A stretch of DNA of 8,858 bases, taken from positions 1 through 8,858 of the forward strand of contig JAEWIK010000252.1 of assembly GCA_023387135.1 (NCBI GenBank). The letters run 5' to 3'. Under the pieces are notes generated by a model. That model saw only the letters and a program-made list of their open reading frames with translations, was not told the DNA's origin and ran no database searches. Numbering within the stretch: position 1 is the stretch's first letter; each line of letters starts with the position of its first letter. Source of the stretch: Actinomycetes bacterium (GTDB lineage: Bacteria; Actinomycetota; Actinomycetes; Propionibacteriales; Propionibacteriaceae). This document shows, one piece after another, positions 1 to 6,566 of the stretch. A program made the translations under genes and the position numbers.

Positions 1-1
1 C

Positions 2-421
2 GTCAAGATCGACTACGAGCCCCCCGTGCCGTTCACCCCCAACTCGGTCCAGGCGGCGGCCCCGCTCGGCGCTCCCGAGCTTCCGCCGTCGGCGGGCTCC
101 GGGGACGCGACCGGCGACGGCACGACAGATCCCAGCGCTTCCCCCACACCGGAGGCCACCCCGCCGGCGACCGGGCAGGCGCAGAGCGCCGACCCGAACG
201 CGACGCCCACGGGGAACGTGCAGTTCCCCGTCGTCATCGACGTCCGTGCGACCTCGGTCGACAAGCTCGTCACCTTCATCGACGGACTGCGCGCCGGCCC
301 CCGCCTCCTCCAGCTCGACGAGACCTCGGCGGCACCAGACCCCGGCATCAAGGGAACCTTCGCGTTGAAGGTGAAGGCCTTCACGTACGTCAAGACAGAC
401 ACGACGCGGCAGGAGCGATGA
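2..421 (+). CDS. pilO: PilO-like type IV pilus alignment protein, C-terminal part (5' end outside window)
   Basis: The frame is open from the first bases of the window, so only the last 139 codons are seen. After a short strand-like segment (VKIDYEPPVPF, visible residues 1-11) comes a low-complexity stretch rich in Pro, Ser, Thr, Gly and Ala (about 26-72). A compact alpha/beta segment follows (about 73-131): VVIDVRATSVDKLVTFIDGL, then RLLQLDE, then GTFALKVKAFTYV. This order of strand, helix, 'L..FI..L', 'R.L.LD' and closing strand is what the C-terminal domain of PilO looks like. PilO is a single-pass inner-membrane protein that pairs with PilN and helps align the pilus machine. The assignment rests on this pattern and on pilT and pilC following directly; PilO is divergent in sequence, so another pilus-associated membrane protein remains possible. 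The stop codon overlaps an ATG at 418 (ATGA). The Pro/Thr-rich insert is longer than I would expect for the family. Confidence 0.68.
   Translation, partial: VKIDYEPPVPFTPNSVQAAAPLGAPELPPSAGSGDATGDGTTDPSASPTPEATPPATGQAQSADPNATPTGNVQFPVVIDVRATSVDKLVTFIDGLRAGPRLLQLDETSAAPDPGIKGTFALKVKAFTYVKTDTTRQER
411..415 (+). promoter_or_regulatory. Ribosome binding site AGGAG deciding the pilT start
   Basis: AGGAG sits inside the last codons of the preceding pilO-like gene. It is only 2 nt before the ATG at 418 but 8 nt before the ATG at 424. The second spacing is the normal one for a Shine-Dalgarno sequence, so it favours the start at 424 even though the ATG at 418 makes the familiar ATGA overlap. Confidence 0.5.
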
Positions 422-423
422 CC

Positions 424-1563
424 ATGCTCACCCCACTCGACGCGATCCTCGCAGCGGCCACCGGCTACCGGGCGTCGGACGTCCACCTGACCCAGGAGGC
501 GTCCCCCAAGATGCGGGTGGACGGCGCCCTGGTGGAGATCCCGGGCTTCGCCGACCCGTTGAACGGCCAGTGGATGGAATCCGCCATGCGGAACATCATG
601 TCGCAGGGCCAGCTCGACGCCTTCACGAGGGAGAACGAGGTCGACCTCGCGCACTCCGTGACAGACGTCGGCAGGTTCAGGGTCAACGTCTTCCGCCAGC
701 TCGGCCAGATCGCGGCGGCGTTCCGCCTCATCCCGACGAAGATCGTGTCGCTGGAGGCGCTCGGCGTCCCGGTCGTCGCCCGCGAACTCGCGCTCAAGCC
801 GCGTGGCCTCGTGCTCGTGACGGGGCCGACGGGGTCCGGGAAGTCGACGACCCTGGCCGCCATGGTGGACGCCGTCAACAGGACGGTTCCCGCCCACATC
901 ATCACGATCGAGGACCCGATCGAGTTCCTCCACGTGTCCAAGGTCGCCACGATCCACCAGCGCGAGATCGGCAAGGACACGTCCTCCTTCGCCGAGGCGC
1001 TCAAGCGCATCCTGCGCCAGGACCCCGACGTCATCCTGATCGGCGAGTTGCGTGACCCCGAGTCCATCTCCGTCGCGCTCACCGCCGCCGAGACCGGCCA
1101 CCTCGTCCTCGGCACCCTTCACACCCAGGGCGCCGCCAAGTCGATCGACCGCATCATCGACTCCTTCCCGGCCCACCAGCAGAACCAGATCCGCTCCCAG
1201 CTCGGCGACACCCTGCAGGGGGTCATCAGCCAGACGCTGCTGCCCAAGGCGCAGGGCTCCGGCCGGGTGCCGGCGACGGAGATCCTCGTCCACACCCCCG
1301 CCGTCGCCAACCTCATCCGCGAAGGCCAGGTGCAGCAGCTCTACTCGGCGATGCAGGCCGGCGCCGCGCTCGGCATGCACACCCTCGACATGAGCCTGCG
1401 CGACCTCGTCGCCAGCGGGAAGGTGTCGCGCCAGGTCGCGCAGACTGTCGTCGTCGACCCGCACTCGCTGGACGGCGTGAGGGTCGACCCCGCCGATCTC
1501 GATGCCGAGGCGTGGATGAGTCGCCAGCCGGGCAGCCCGCTGCGCTACGGGAGCACGATCTAG
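424..1563 (+). CDS. pilT: Type IV pilus retraction ATPase PilT
   Basis: This is a cytoplasmic hexameric ATPase of the type II/IV secretion superfamily that drives pilus retraction and twitching. From the start at 424 it has 379 residues, slightly longer than typical PilT. Visible landmarks are an N-terminal PAS-like segment with RASDVHLT (about 16-23), Walker A GPTGSGKST (134-142), Asp box ITIEDPIEF (160-168), Walker B VILIGELRD (203-211) and His box TGHLVLGTLHT (224-234). The segment VANLIRE (294-300), followed by QLYSAMQAGAALGMHTLD, matches the C-terminal 'AIRNLIRE' region of PilT that is tied to retraction; this separates it from PilB. It also lacks the N-terminal domain and the zinc cysteines of PilB. 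The last 30 or so residues look like an extension. It runs directly after the pilO-like gene and abuts pilC with no gap, so translation is probably coupled. An alternative start is the ATG at 418 (two residues longer), overlapping the upstream stop. Confidence 0.95.
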   Translation: MLTPLDAILAAATGYRASDVHLTQEASPKMRVDGALVEIPGFADPLNGQWMESAMRNIMSQGQLDAFTRENEVDLAHSVTDVGRFRVNVFRQLGQIAAAFRLIPTKIVSLEALGVPVVARELALKPRGLVLVTGPTGSGKSTTLAAMVDAVNRTVPAHIITIEDPIEFLHVSKVATIHQREIGKDTSSFAEALKRILRQDPDVILIGELRDPESISVALTAAETGHLVLGTLHTQGAAKSIDRIIDSFPAHQQNQIRSQLGDTLQGVISQTLLPKAQGSGRVPATEILVHTPAVANLIREGQVQQLYSAMQAGAALGMHTLDMSLRDLVASGKVSRQVAQTVVVDPHSLDGVRVDPADLDAEAWMSRQPGSPLRYGSTI

Positions 1564-2811
1564 ATGGCGTTGATCGCGGAATACGTCTACCGGGCAGTCG
1601 ACCCGAAGAACGGCGCCGTCGTGAAGGGGACCCTCGAGTCCCCCAGCGAGACGGCGGTGGTCTCCAAGCTGCGCGCCCAGGGACTGATGCCGCTCGACGT
1701 GGCCCCGCTGTCGAAGACCGGGATGAACCGCGAGATCAAGATCTTCGGCGACCGCAAGAAGCGGGTGAAGCTCAAGTCCCTGGCGGTGTTCGCACGGCAG
1801 ACGTCGAGCCTCATCAACGCGGGGCTGCCGCTGATGCGGGCGCTGAGCGTCCTGGTCGAGCAGACCGAGGACGCCAGCCTGCGCTCGGCGCTCATCGCCG
1901 TGAGGGCCGACGTCGAATCCGGCCAGTCGTTCTCGCAGGCGCTCGCCAAGCACCCGCACGCCTTCCCGCCCCTGATGGTGAACCTCGTCAGGGTGGGCGA
2001 GAGCGGCGGCTTCCTCGGTGACTCGCTCGCCCTCATCGCCAAGACCTACAAATCGGACGCCGACCTGCAGGCGAAGATCAAGTCGGCCTCGACCTATCCG
2101 GCGGTCGTGGCGGTCATCGCCGTCGTGGCGGCGATCGGCATGGTGACCTTCATCGTCCCGATCTTCGAGGGCATGTTCTCGACGATGGGCGGCCAACTGC
2201 CGCTGCCCACGCAGGTCCTCGTCACCATCTCCCACAACATGATCTGGCTGCTGCCGCTGCTGATCGTCGTCGGCGCGCTCGGCTGGGTGTGGTGGACGAG
2301 GAACCGGTACACCGACGGGGTCAGGCGGATCATCGATCCCTTCAAGCTGAAGATGCCGCTGTTCGGGCAGTTGTTCACCAAGATCGCCGTTGCCCGCTTC
2401 ACCCGCAACCTCTCGATGATGCTGAGCGCCGGGGTGCCGCTGTTGCAGGCCCTCTCCAGCGTCGGCCAGGCCGCCAACAACTGGGCGGTCGAGGAAGCGG
2501 CCCGCGCCGTCCAGAACTCGGTCCGCGACGGGAAGTCGTTCGCGGTGCCGCTCGCGAAGGCGAATGTCTTCCCGCCCATGGTCGCCCAGATGGTTTCAGT
2601 GGGTGAGGAATCGGGCACCTTGTCGGAGATGCTTGGCACAGTCTCCGACATTTACGATCAGGAGGCGAAGACCGCCACCGATCAGTTCGCAAGCACCATC
2701 GAGCCGCTGCTGATCGTCGGCATCGGCATCCTCATCGGTGGCATGGTGCTCGCGCTCTACCTGCCGATCTTCGGCATGTACTCAGAGCTGAACAAGGCTG
2801 CCGGCGGGTAG
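1564..2811 (+). CDS. pilC: Type IV pilus inner-membrane platform protein PilC (GspF family)
   Basis: This polytopic inner-membrane protein is the platform through which the PilB and PilT ATPases act. Its 415 residues fit the usual family length. The N-terminus (EYVYRAVDPKNGAVVKGTLES, residues 6-26) is the typical PilC opening. Two repeated cytoplasmic GspF domains follow: the first has FARQTSSLINAGLPLMRAL (about 76-94) and LVRVGESGGFLGDSL (141-155); the second has FTRNLSMMLSAGVPLLQAL (279-297) and MVSVGEESGTLSEML (343-357). Likely membrane helices are about 180-202, 226-245 and 380-404. The ATG follows the pilT stop codon directly. A GGGAG lies 10 nt upstream (1549-1553), a slightly long spacing. 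The stop codon lies inside the left arm of a strong stem-loop, so the transcript probably ends here. No minor pilin or prepilin peptidase gene follows, unlike in many pil clusters. Confidence 0.95.
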   Translation: MALIAEYVYRAVDPKNGAVVKGTLESPSETAVVSKLRAQGLMPLDVAPLSKTGMNREIKIFGDRKKRVKLKSLAVFARQTSSLINAGLPLMRALSVLVEQTEDASLRSALIAVRADVESGQSFSQALAKHPHAFPPLMVNLVRVGESGGFLGDSLALIAKTYKSDADLQAKIKSASTYPAVVAVIAVVAAIGMVTFIVPIFEGMFSTMGGQLPLPTQVLVTISHNMIWLLPLLIVVGALGWVWWTRNRYTDGVRRIIDPFKLKMPLFGQLFTKIAVARFTRNLSMMLSAGVPLLQALSSVGQAANNWAVEEAARAVQNSVRDGKSFAVPLAKANVFPPMVAQMVSVGEESGTLSEMLGTVSDIYDQEAKTATDQFASTIEPLLIVGIGILIGGMVLALYLPIFGMYSELNKAAGG

Positions 2812-2838
2812 GTCGGGGACCCGCTGGCAGCCTTGTTC
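2790..2838 (+). terminator. Long stem-loop between convergent pilC and pilB, probable bidirectional terminator
   Basis: Arms 2790-2809 and 2819-2838 are 20 bp long and pair perfectly except for one position (2803 with 2825), which is a G-U wobble in + strand RNA. The loop is 9 nt (2810-2818). The outer end is A/T-richer, AACAAGG pairing with CCTTGTT, and the core is GC-rich. No clean T-run follows: on the + strand the tail reads TCTGCCATTTCC. On the minus strand the odd pair becomes C-A, so the hairpin is slightly weaker for pilB transcripts. The left arm covers the last six sense codons of pilC and the first base of its stop codon. The structure lies where two convergent transcripts must end. 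Confidence 0.72.
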
Positions 2839-2858
2839 TCTGCCATTTCCCCGAGGCT

Positions 2859-4586
2859 TCACATCGAGACGCGCAGGATCTCCTCGACGGTGGTCAGGCC
2901 ACGCGCCACCTTCGTCCAGCCGTCGTCCCGCAGCGGCACCATGCCCTGCTCGATGGCGACGTGCCGCAGTTCGTTTCCCGTCGCGTGCTTGACGACGAGC
3001 CGCTCGATCTCGTCGGTGACGAGCATGACCTCCTGCAGCGCGAGCCGTCCGCGGTAACCGGTGTTCGAGCACACCTGGCACCCGACAGCCCGGTAGAGCT
3101 TGGGAGGATGCGCGGGGTCGGCCTTGAAGCCGACGCTCGTCATGAGGTCCGCGTCGTAGGGCATGGGCTGCTTGCAGCGCGTGCACAGCCGGCGTGCGAG
3201 CCGCTGGGCGACCGCCACCGAGAGCGCGGTGCTCACCAGGAACGGCTCCGCGCCGATCTCCACGAGTCGCGTGACGGCGCTGGGGGCGTCGTTGGTGTGC
3301 AGGGACGACAGGACGAGGTGGCCGGTCAGCGCCGCCTCGATGGAGATGATCGCCGTCTCCTGGTCGCGGATCTCGCCGACGAGGACGACGTCGGGGTCGG
3401 CGCGCAGCACCGACCGCAGCGCCGACTGGAAGGTGAGGCCCGCCTTGTTGTTGACCTGGATCTGGGTCACGCCCTGCATGCGGAACTCGACGGGGTCCTC
3501 GATGGTGATGACGTTCACCGTCGGGGTGGCCACGATGTTGAGCGCGGCGTGCAGCGTGGTCGACTTGCCCGAGCCGGTGGGGCCTGTGACGAGCACCATG
3601 CCGTGCGGCCGCTTGATGGCGGTGTTGAAGCGCTCGCGGTTCAGCGGCGACAGTTCGAGGTCGTCCAGGGTGAGCGACTGGCCCGACGTGTCGAGGATGC
3701 GCATGACGATCTTCTCGCCCCACACCGTCGGCAGGGTGGCCACCCGCAGGTCGATCTGGCGCCCTTCGTGCGAGATCGAGATGCGCCCGTCCTGGGGACG
3801 CCGGCGCTCGGCGATGTCGATGTTCGCCATGATCTTCAGCCGGGAGATGATGCCGTCCTGGATCGCCCGGTCGGCGCGCTGCATCTCGTGCAGGACGCCG
3901 TCGATGCGGAACCTCACGATCAGTTCCCGCTCGCCGGGTTCGATGTGGATGTCGCTCGCCCTGTCGTTGACCGCCTGCGCGATGAGCAGGTTGACGAACC
4001 TCACGACGGGGGCGTCGCTCGCCCCCGACTCGATGTTCTCGGTGAAGGTGGTGGCGGGAGCCGCGTCCTCCTCCATCATGCTGGAGATCTCGTTGAGCTC
4101 GTCGTCGGAGCGGATGTAGCGCTCGAAGGCCTGGGCGAGGGCGTCGCGCGCCACCACGACGGGTTCGACGGTCAGGTCGGTGACGCTGGTGACGTCGTCG
4201 ATGGCGATGATGTCGGTGGGGTCGACCATGCCGACGAGCAGGATCTCGGCACTCTGTTCGGTGGTGGCGGGGGTCTCCCACTGCCTCCTCGCGACGGGGA
4301 GCCTGTCGGCGTTCCGCCGCTCGAGCGGGATGAGCTGGTACTTCCTGCACAGGGCGCCGGCGACCAGCCCCGTGACCGACGAGTCGAGCTGGGCGTTGGC
4401 GAGATCGAAGAAGGGATAGCCGGTCTGGGCGGCGACTGCCTGGGCGAGCTGGACCTCGGTGACCTTCCTGGTCGCCACGAGGTGCCGCTGCAGTTCGGTG
4501 GTGTCGCCGAACTCGGCCAGCGCGGCAGAGATCTCGTCCGCGCCCACAGCGCCATTAAGGACGAGTCGTTGCGCCAGTCCCCTCAT
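2859..4586 (-). CDS. pilB: Type IV pilus extension ATPase PilB (GspE family)
   Basis: This is a cytoplasmic hexameric ATPase powering pilin polymerisation. It has 575 residues, normal for the family. An N-terminal GspE/MshEN-type domain spans about 1-160. The second N-terminal domain has ASDIHIEP (210-217), FRIDGVLHEM (226-235) and RRRPQDGRI (261-269). The ATPase core has Walker A GPTGSGKST (335-343), Asp box TIEDPVEF (361-368), Walker B VVLVGEIRD (400-408) and His box TGHLVLSSLHTND (421-433). Two CxxC pairs, C468/C471 and C503/C506, form the tetracysteine zinc site typical of PilB and GspE and absent from PilT. The sequence ends with the usual LRDDGWTKVARGLTTVEEILRV. A G-run (GGGGGT) sits 3-4 nt before the ATG and serves as a weak ribosome binding site. 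The gene lies opposite to pilT and pilC, so its expression is controlled from the divergent region shared with the PadR gene. Confidence 0.95.
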   Translation of the reverse strand: MRGLAQRLVLNGAVGADEISAALAEFGDTTELQRHLVATRKVTEVQLAQAVAAQTGYPFFDLANAQLDSSVTGLVAGALCRKYQLIPLERRNADRLPVARRQWETPATTEQSAEILLVGMVDPTDIIAIDDVTSVTDLTVEPVVVARDALAQAFERYIRSDDELNEISSMMEEDAAPATTFTENIESGASDAPVVRFVNLLIAQAVNDRASDIHIEPGERELIVRFRIDGVLHEMQRADRAIQDGIISRLKIMANIDIAERRRPQDGRISISHEGRQIDLRVATLPTVWGEKIVMRILDTSGQSLTLDDLELSPLNRERFNTAIKRPHGMVLVTGPTGSGKSTTLHAALNIVATPTVNVITIEDPVEFRMQGVTQIQVNNKAGLTFQSALRSVLRADPDVVLVGEIRDQETAIISIEAALTGHLVLSSLHTNDAPSAVTRLVEIGAEPFLVSTALSVAVAQRLARRLCTRCKQPMPYDADLMTSVGFKADPAHPPKLYRAVGCQVCSNTGYRGRLALQEVMLVTDEIERLVVKHATGNELRHVAIEQGMVPLRDDGWTKVARGLTTVEEILRVSM

Positions 4587-4606
4587 CAGACCCCCGTTCG
4601 CTCGAC

Positions 4607-4612
4607 AGTTTA
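4607..4612 (-). promoter_or_regulatory. Possible -10 element for pilB
   Basis: On the minus strand this reads TAAACT, matching the TANNNT form of a -10 hexamer. It is one of the few A/T-rich spots in the region and lies about 20 nt upstream of the pilB start. No good -35 hexamer sits at the expected distance; that position (about 4630-4635) falls inside the AGAAC/GTTCT dyad. This is a guess from composition and position. Confidence 0.3.
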
Positions 4613-4627
4613 TGTCGGCCCCGGCCG

Positions 4628-4642
4628 AGAACGGACGGTTCT
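4628..4642. promoter_or_regulatory. 15-bp dyad AGAAC-N5-GTTCT upstream of pilB, candidate operator
   Basis: A perfect 5-bp inverted repeat, AGAAC (4628-4632) and GTTCT (4638-4642), is separated by GGACG. It lies where the -35 region of pilB would be expected. Just beside it, TCGGCC-CC-GGCCGA (4613-4626) is a second small palindrome. The form resembles a LexA-type GAAC/GTTC box, but actinobacterial SOS boxes have a 4-nt spacer and this one has 5, so I do not call it LexA. The binding protein is unknown. Confidence 0.33.
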
Positions 4643-4664
4643 GTCACTCACTGGTGCCTGACTC

Positions 4665-4713
4665 TTGACCTCTGCTGATACCTTGTGGTTCTAGGTATGT
4701 AGTTCTAGGTATC
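4665..4713 (+). promoter_or_regulatory. Probable promoter/operator of the PadR-family gene with three AGGTAT half-sites
   Basis: A -35-like TTGACC lies at 4665-4670. Downstream are ATACCT (4678-4683) and AGGTAT (4693-4698), an inverted repeat with a 9-nt spacer. A second AGGTAT follows at 4707-4712. The two AGGTAT copies belong to an 11-bp direct repeat GTTCTAGGTAT (4688-4698 and 4702-4712). The -10 element should lie inside these repeats, so a bound repressor would block transcription. PadR proteins commonly bind inverted repeats in their own promoters, so autoregulation is the natural reading. GGAGG (4714-4718) follows directly as the ribosome binding site. Confidence 0.5.
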
Positions 4714-4722
4714 GGAGGAACC

Positions 4723-5103
4723 ATGCGCATCGGGAAGGACCTCGTGGCGGCCGCCGCCACGCCGCTCGTCCTGGGCATCCTCGCCGAGGGCGAGTCGTAC
4801 GGCTACGCGATCTCCAAGCGCGTCACCGAGCTGTCCGGCGGCGAGTTGGACTGGGCCGACGGCATGCTCTATCCCCTGCTCCACAGGCTCGAGAGGCTCG
4901 GCTACGTCGAGTCGTCATGGGGCACCTCGACCAACGGACGACCCCGCAAGCACTACCGCCTCAGCACGGACGGGCGCGCCGCGCTCGCCGACCAGGGCAG
5001 GCAGTGGCAGGTCGTCAACGAGACCCTGCAGCGCGTGCTGCGCCCGAGCCTCGCCGACCGCCGCGCGTGGCAGTCGGCCGGCCTGGTTCCGGTGGCGGGG
5101 TGA
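4723..5103 (+). CDS. PadR-family transcriptional regulator
   Basis: This small winged-helix DNA-binding protein has 126 residues, a usual length for the short PadR subfamily. The PadR domain spans about 13-85. PLVLGILAEGESYGYAISKRV (14-34) is the first helix pair, GGELDWADGMLYPLLHRLERLGYVES (39-64) holds the recognition helix and lead-in to the wing, and GRPRKHYRLSTDGRAAL (72-88) is the conserved beta-wing. A short C-terminal helix (about 88-107, with W95) would form the dimer. The start is well supported by GGAGG at 4714-4718, four bases before the ATG. The gene sits behind a cluster of repeated half-sites that is a likely binding site for its own product. Its stop overlaps the GTG start of the membrane-protein gene downstream, so the two are translated together, and the regulator probably controls that partner. 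The inducing signal cannot be read from sequence. Control of pilB across the divergent region is possible but unproven. Confidence 0.92.
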   Translation: MRIGKDLVAAAATPLVLGILAEGESYGYAISKRVTELSGGELDWADGMLYPLLHRLERLGYVESSWGTSTNGRPRKHYRLSTDGRAALADQGRQWQVVNETLQRVLRPSLADRRAWQSAGLVPVAG

Positions 5104-6470
5104 GCACCATGTCGGGTGCCGGACCTGCCGACGTCGAACGCCAGATCGGCGACTGGCGGGACTTCCTGGCGAGCCGCCACGCGCTGTCCCCCGCCGACGT
5201 CACGGAACTCGAAGGCCACCTGCGCGACCAGATGGCCGACCTCGCACGGGTCGGGCTCAGCGCGGACGAGGCCTTCCTCGTGGCGGTGAAGCGCCTGGGC
5301 GCCCAGGACGAGTTGTCGTCCCAGTTCGCGCGTGAGCACTCCGACAGGCTGTGGAAGCAACTCGTCAGGGGCGCGAGCGCCGGCCAGGCGGGGTCGAGGC
5401 TGCCGCTCGCCGTCGGGCTCGGGCTCGCTGCCGGTGTCGCCGTCAAGCTCCCCGACTTCTTCGGGTACGGCTTCGTCGAGGGCGGCGGGGGCTTCTTTCC
5501 CAGGAACCTCGCGGTGCTCGTGCTGCCGTTCCTGGCCGCGTACTTCCTGTGGCGCCGCGACCTCAGACCGATGATCGCCGGCGTCGTGGCGGCGGGCTTC
5601 GCGTTGCTGGCGGTCGTGCTCAACGCCTACCCGTTCGCGGCGGACAGCGACACCGAGACCCTCGCCATCATCCACGGCTCGGTCGCGCTGTGGTTGCTCG
5701 TGGGCGTCGCCTACGCGGCGGGCACGGCGAGATCGGGCCGCACCCTCATGGACTTCGTGAGGTTCACCGGGGAGTGGCTCGTCTACTTCGCCCTGATAGC
5801 CCTCGGCGGCATGGTGCTGCTGGGGCTCACCCAGGCGGCGTTCCACGCGATCGGCCACGACGCCGACGTGATGTGGTTCACCAACGGCTGGGTGCTGCCG
5901 TTCGCTGTCCCCGGTGCGGTGCTGGTGGCCGCCTGGCTGGTCGAGGCCAAGCAGAGCGTCGTGGAGAACATGGCGCCCGTCCTCACCCGGGTGTTCACCC
6001 CGCTGTTCACGCTGATGCTGCTCGTCTTCCTCGGCACCCTGCTCTGGAGCGCGGCCCCCGCGCAGGTCAACCGGGACGCGCTCATCATCGTCGACCTGGT
6101 GCTCCTGGCGGTGTTCGGGCTGTTGCTGTTCACTGTCTCCGCCCGCGACCCGCTGGCGGCCCCGACCTGGTTCGACAGGCTCCAACTCGGGCTGGTGGCC
6201 AGCGCGCTCGCCGTCGACCTCGCCATGCTCTACGTGATGGTGGGACGGCTCGGCGCGTCGGGCCTGACCCCCAACAGGGTGGCGGCGCTGGGCATCAACG
6301 CACTCCTGCTGGTCAACCTCGTGTGGTCGCTCGTCCTGCTGGTCGGGTTCCTGCGGGGCAGCCGCAGGTACGCGAGCCTCGAACGCCTCCAGGTCGGCTA
6401 CCTGCCGGTCCTGGGCGGGTGGGCGCTGCTGGTGGCGGTGGCGTTCCCGCCGGTCTTCGGTTTCGCCTGA
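5100..6470 (+). CDS. Polytopic membrane protein with N-terminal permease-prefix-like domain
   Basis: This is an integral membrane protein of 456 residues from the GTG at 5100, or 453 from the ATG at 5109. Numbering here is from the ATG. The soluble N-terminus (about 7-85) is helical: VERQIGDWRDFLASR, then LEGHLRDQMADLARVGLSADEAFLVAVKRLG, then FAREHSDRLWKQLV. It matches the permease prefix domain 1 type found beside PadR regulators. About 11 hydrophobic segments follow, near 98-115, 133-148, 154-172, 186-204, 222-243, 261-278, 297-313, 325-344, 359-379, 392-414 and 430-448. The loop VEAKQSVVENMAPVLTRVFTPLF (278-300) and GLTPNRVAALG (385-395) recall DUF4153-like proteins. There is no ATP-binding or known transport motif, so the substrate and function are unknown. 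I chose GTG 5100 because GTGAGCACC overlaps the PadR stop by four bases, a common actinobacterial coupling; ATG 5109 is a fair alternative. Confidence 0.85.
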   Translation: MSTMSGAGPADVERQIGDWRDFLASRHALSPADVTELEGHLRDQMADLARVGLSADEAFLVAVKRLGAQDELSSQFAREHSDRLWKQLVRGASAGQAGSRLPLAVGLGLAAGVAVKLPDFFGYGFVEGGGGFFPRNLAVLVLPFLAAYFLWRRDLRPMIAGVVAAGFALLAVVLNAYPFAADSDTETLAIIHGSVALWLLVGVAYAAGTARSGRTLMDFVRFTGEWLVYFALIALGGMVLLGLTQAAFHAIGHDADVMWFTNGWVLPFAVPGAVLVAAWLVEAKQSVVENMAPVLTRVFTPLFTLMLLVFLGTLLWSAAPAQVNRDALIIVDLVLLAVFGLLLFTVSARDPLAAPTWFDRLQLGLVASALAVDLAMLYVMVGRLGASGLTPNRVAALGINALLLVNLVWSLVLLVGFLRGSRRYASLERLQVGYLPVLGGWALLVAVAFPPVFGFA

Positions 6471-6520
6471 CGCCGGTCACTCGCGCAGGACGCCGCGACG
6501 CGTCCCGAACCAGGCGTGAG

Positions 6521-6566
6521 GGACGGGTCCGGCCCTACAACTCGTCGTGGCAGGGCCGACCCGTCC
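6521..6566. terminator. GC-rich stem-loop in the gap, possible transcription end for the converging operons
   Basis: The left arm 6521-6536 (GGACGGGTCCGGCCCT) pairs with the right arm 6552-6566 (AGGGCCGACCCGTCC). This gives an 8-bp and a 7-bp helix separated by a single bulged C, with a 15-nt loop. There is no T-run on either side, so it is not a textbook intrinsic terminator; in high-GC actinobacteria such hairpins without a U-tract can still mark transcript ends. An overlapping weaker stem (6501-6506 with 6520-6525) would exclude it. Confidence 0.42.

Noticed and set aside
13..2235. A 740-codon open frame on the minus strand opposite pilO, pilT and pilC.
   Set aside because: It is rich in Arg, Asp, His and Gly with no domain pattern and lies antisense to well-recognised pilus genes. 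It is a shadow of third-position GC bias.
4628..4642. Reading the AGAAC/GTTCT dyad as a LexA (SOS) box.
   Set aside because: The actinobacterial LexA consensus has GAAC-N4-GTTC flanked by TC/GA. Here the spacer is 5 and the flanks do not match.
2961..4661. A 566-codon + strand open frame opposite pilB.
   Set aside because: The composition is repetitive Asp/Gly/Arg/Val, a typical antisense shadow, and pilB on the other strand has every expected motif.
4917..5099. An extension of the membrane-protein frame upstream into the PadR gene.
   Set aside because: The added residues are Arg/Pro/Gln-rich and overlap a clear PadR wing in another frame. The GTG at 5100 or ATG at 5109 gives a family-like N-terminus.
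6481..6566. A tRNA or attenuator in the structured gap.
   Set aside because: There is no cloverleaf, no TTC-loop stem pairing and no CCA. The alternative stems lie after, not before, a gene, and lack a U-tract.
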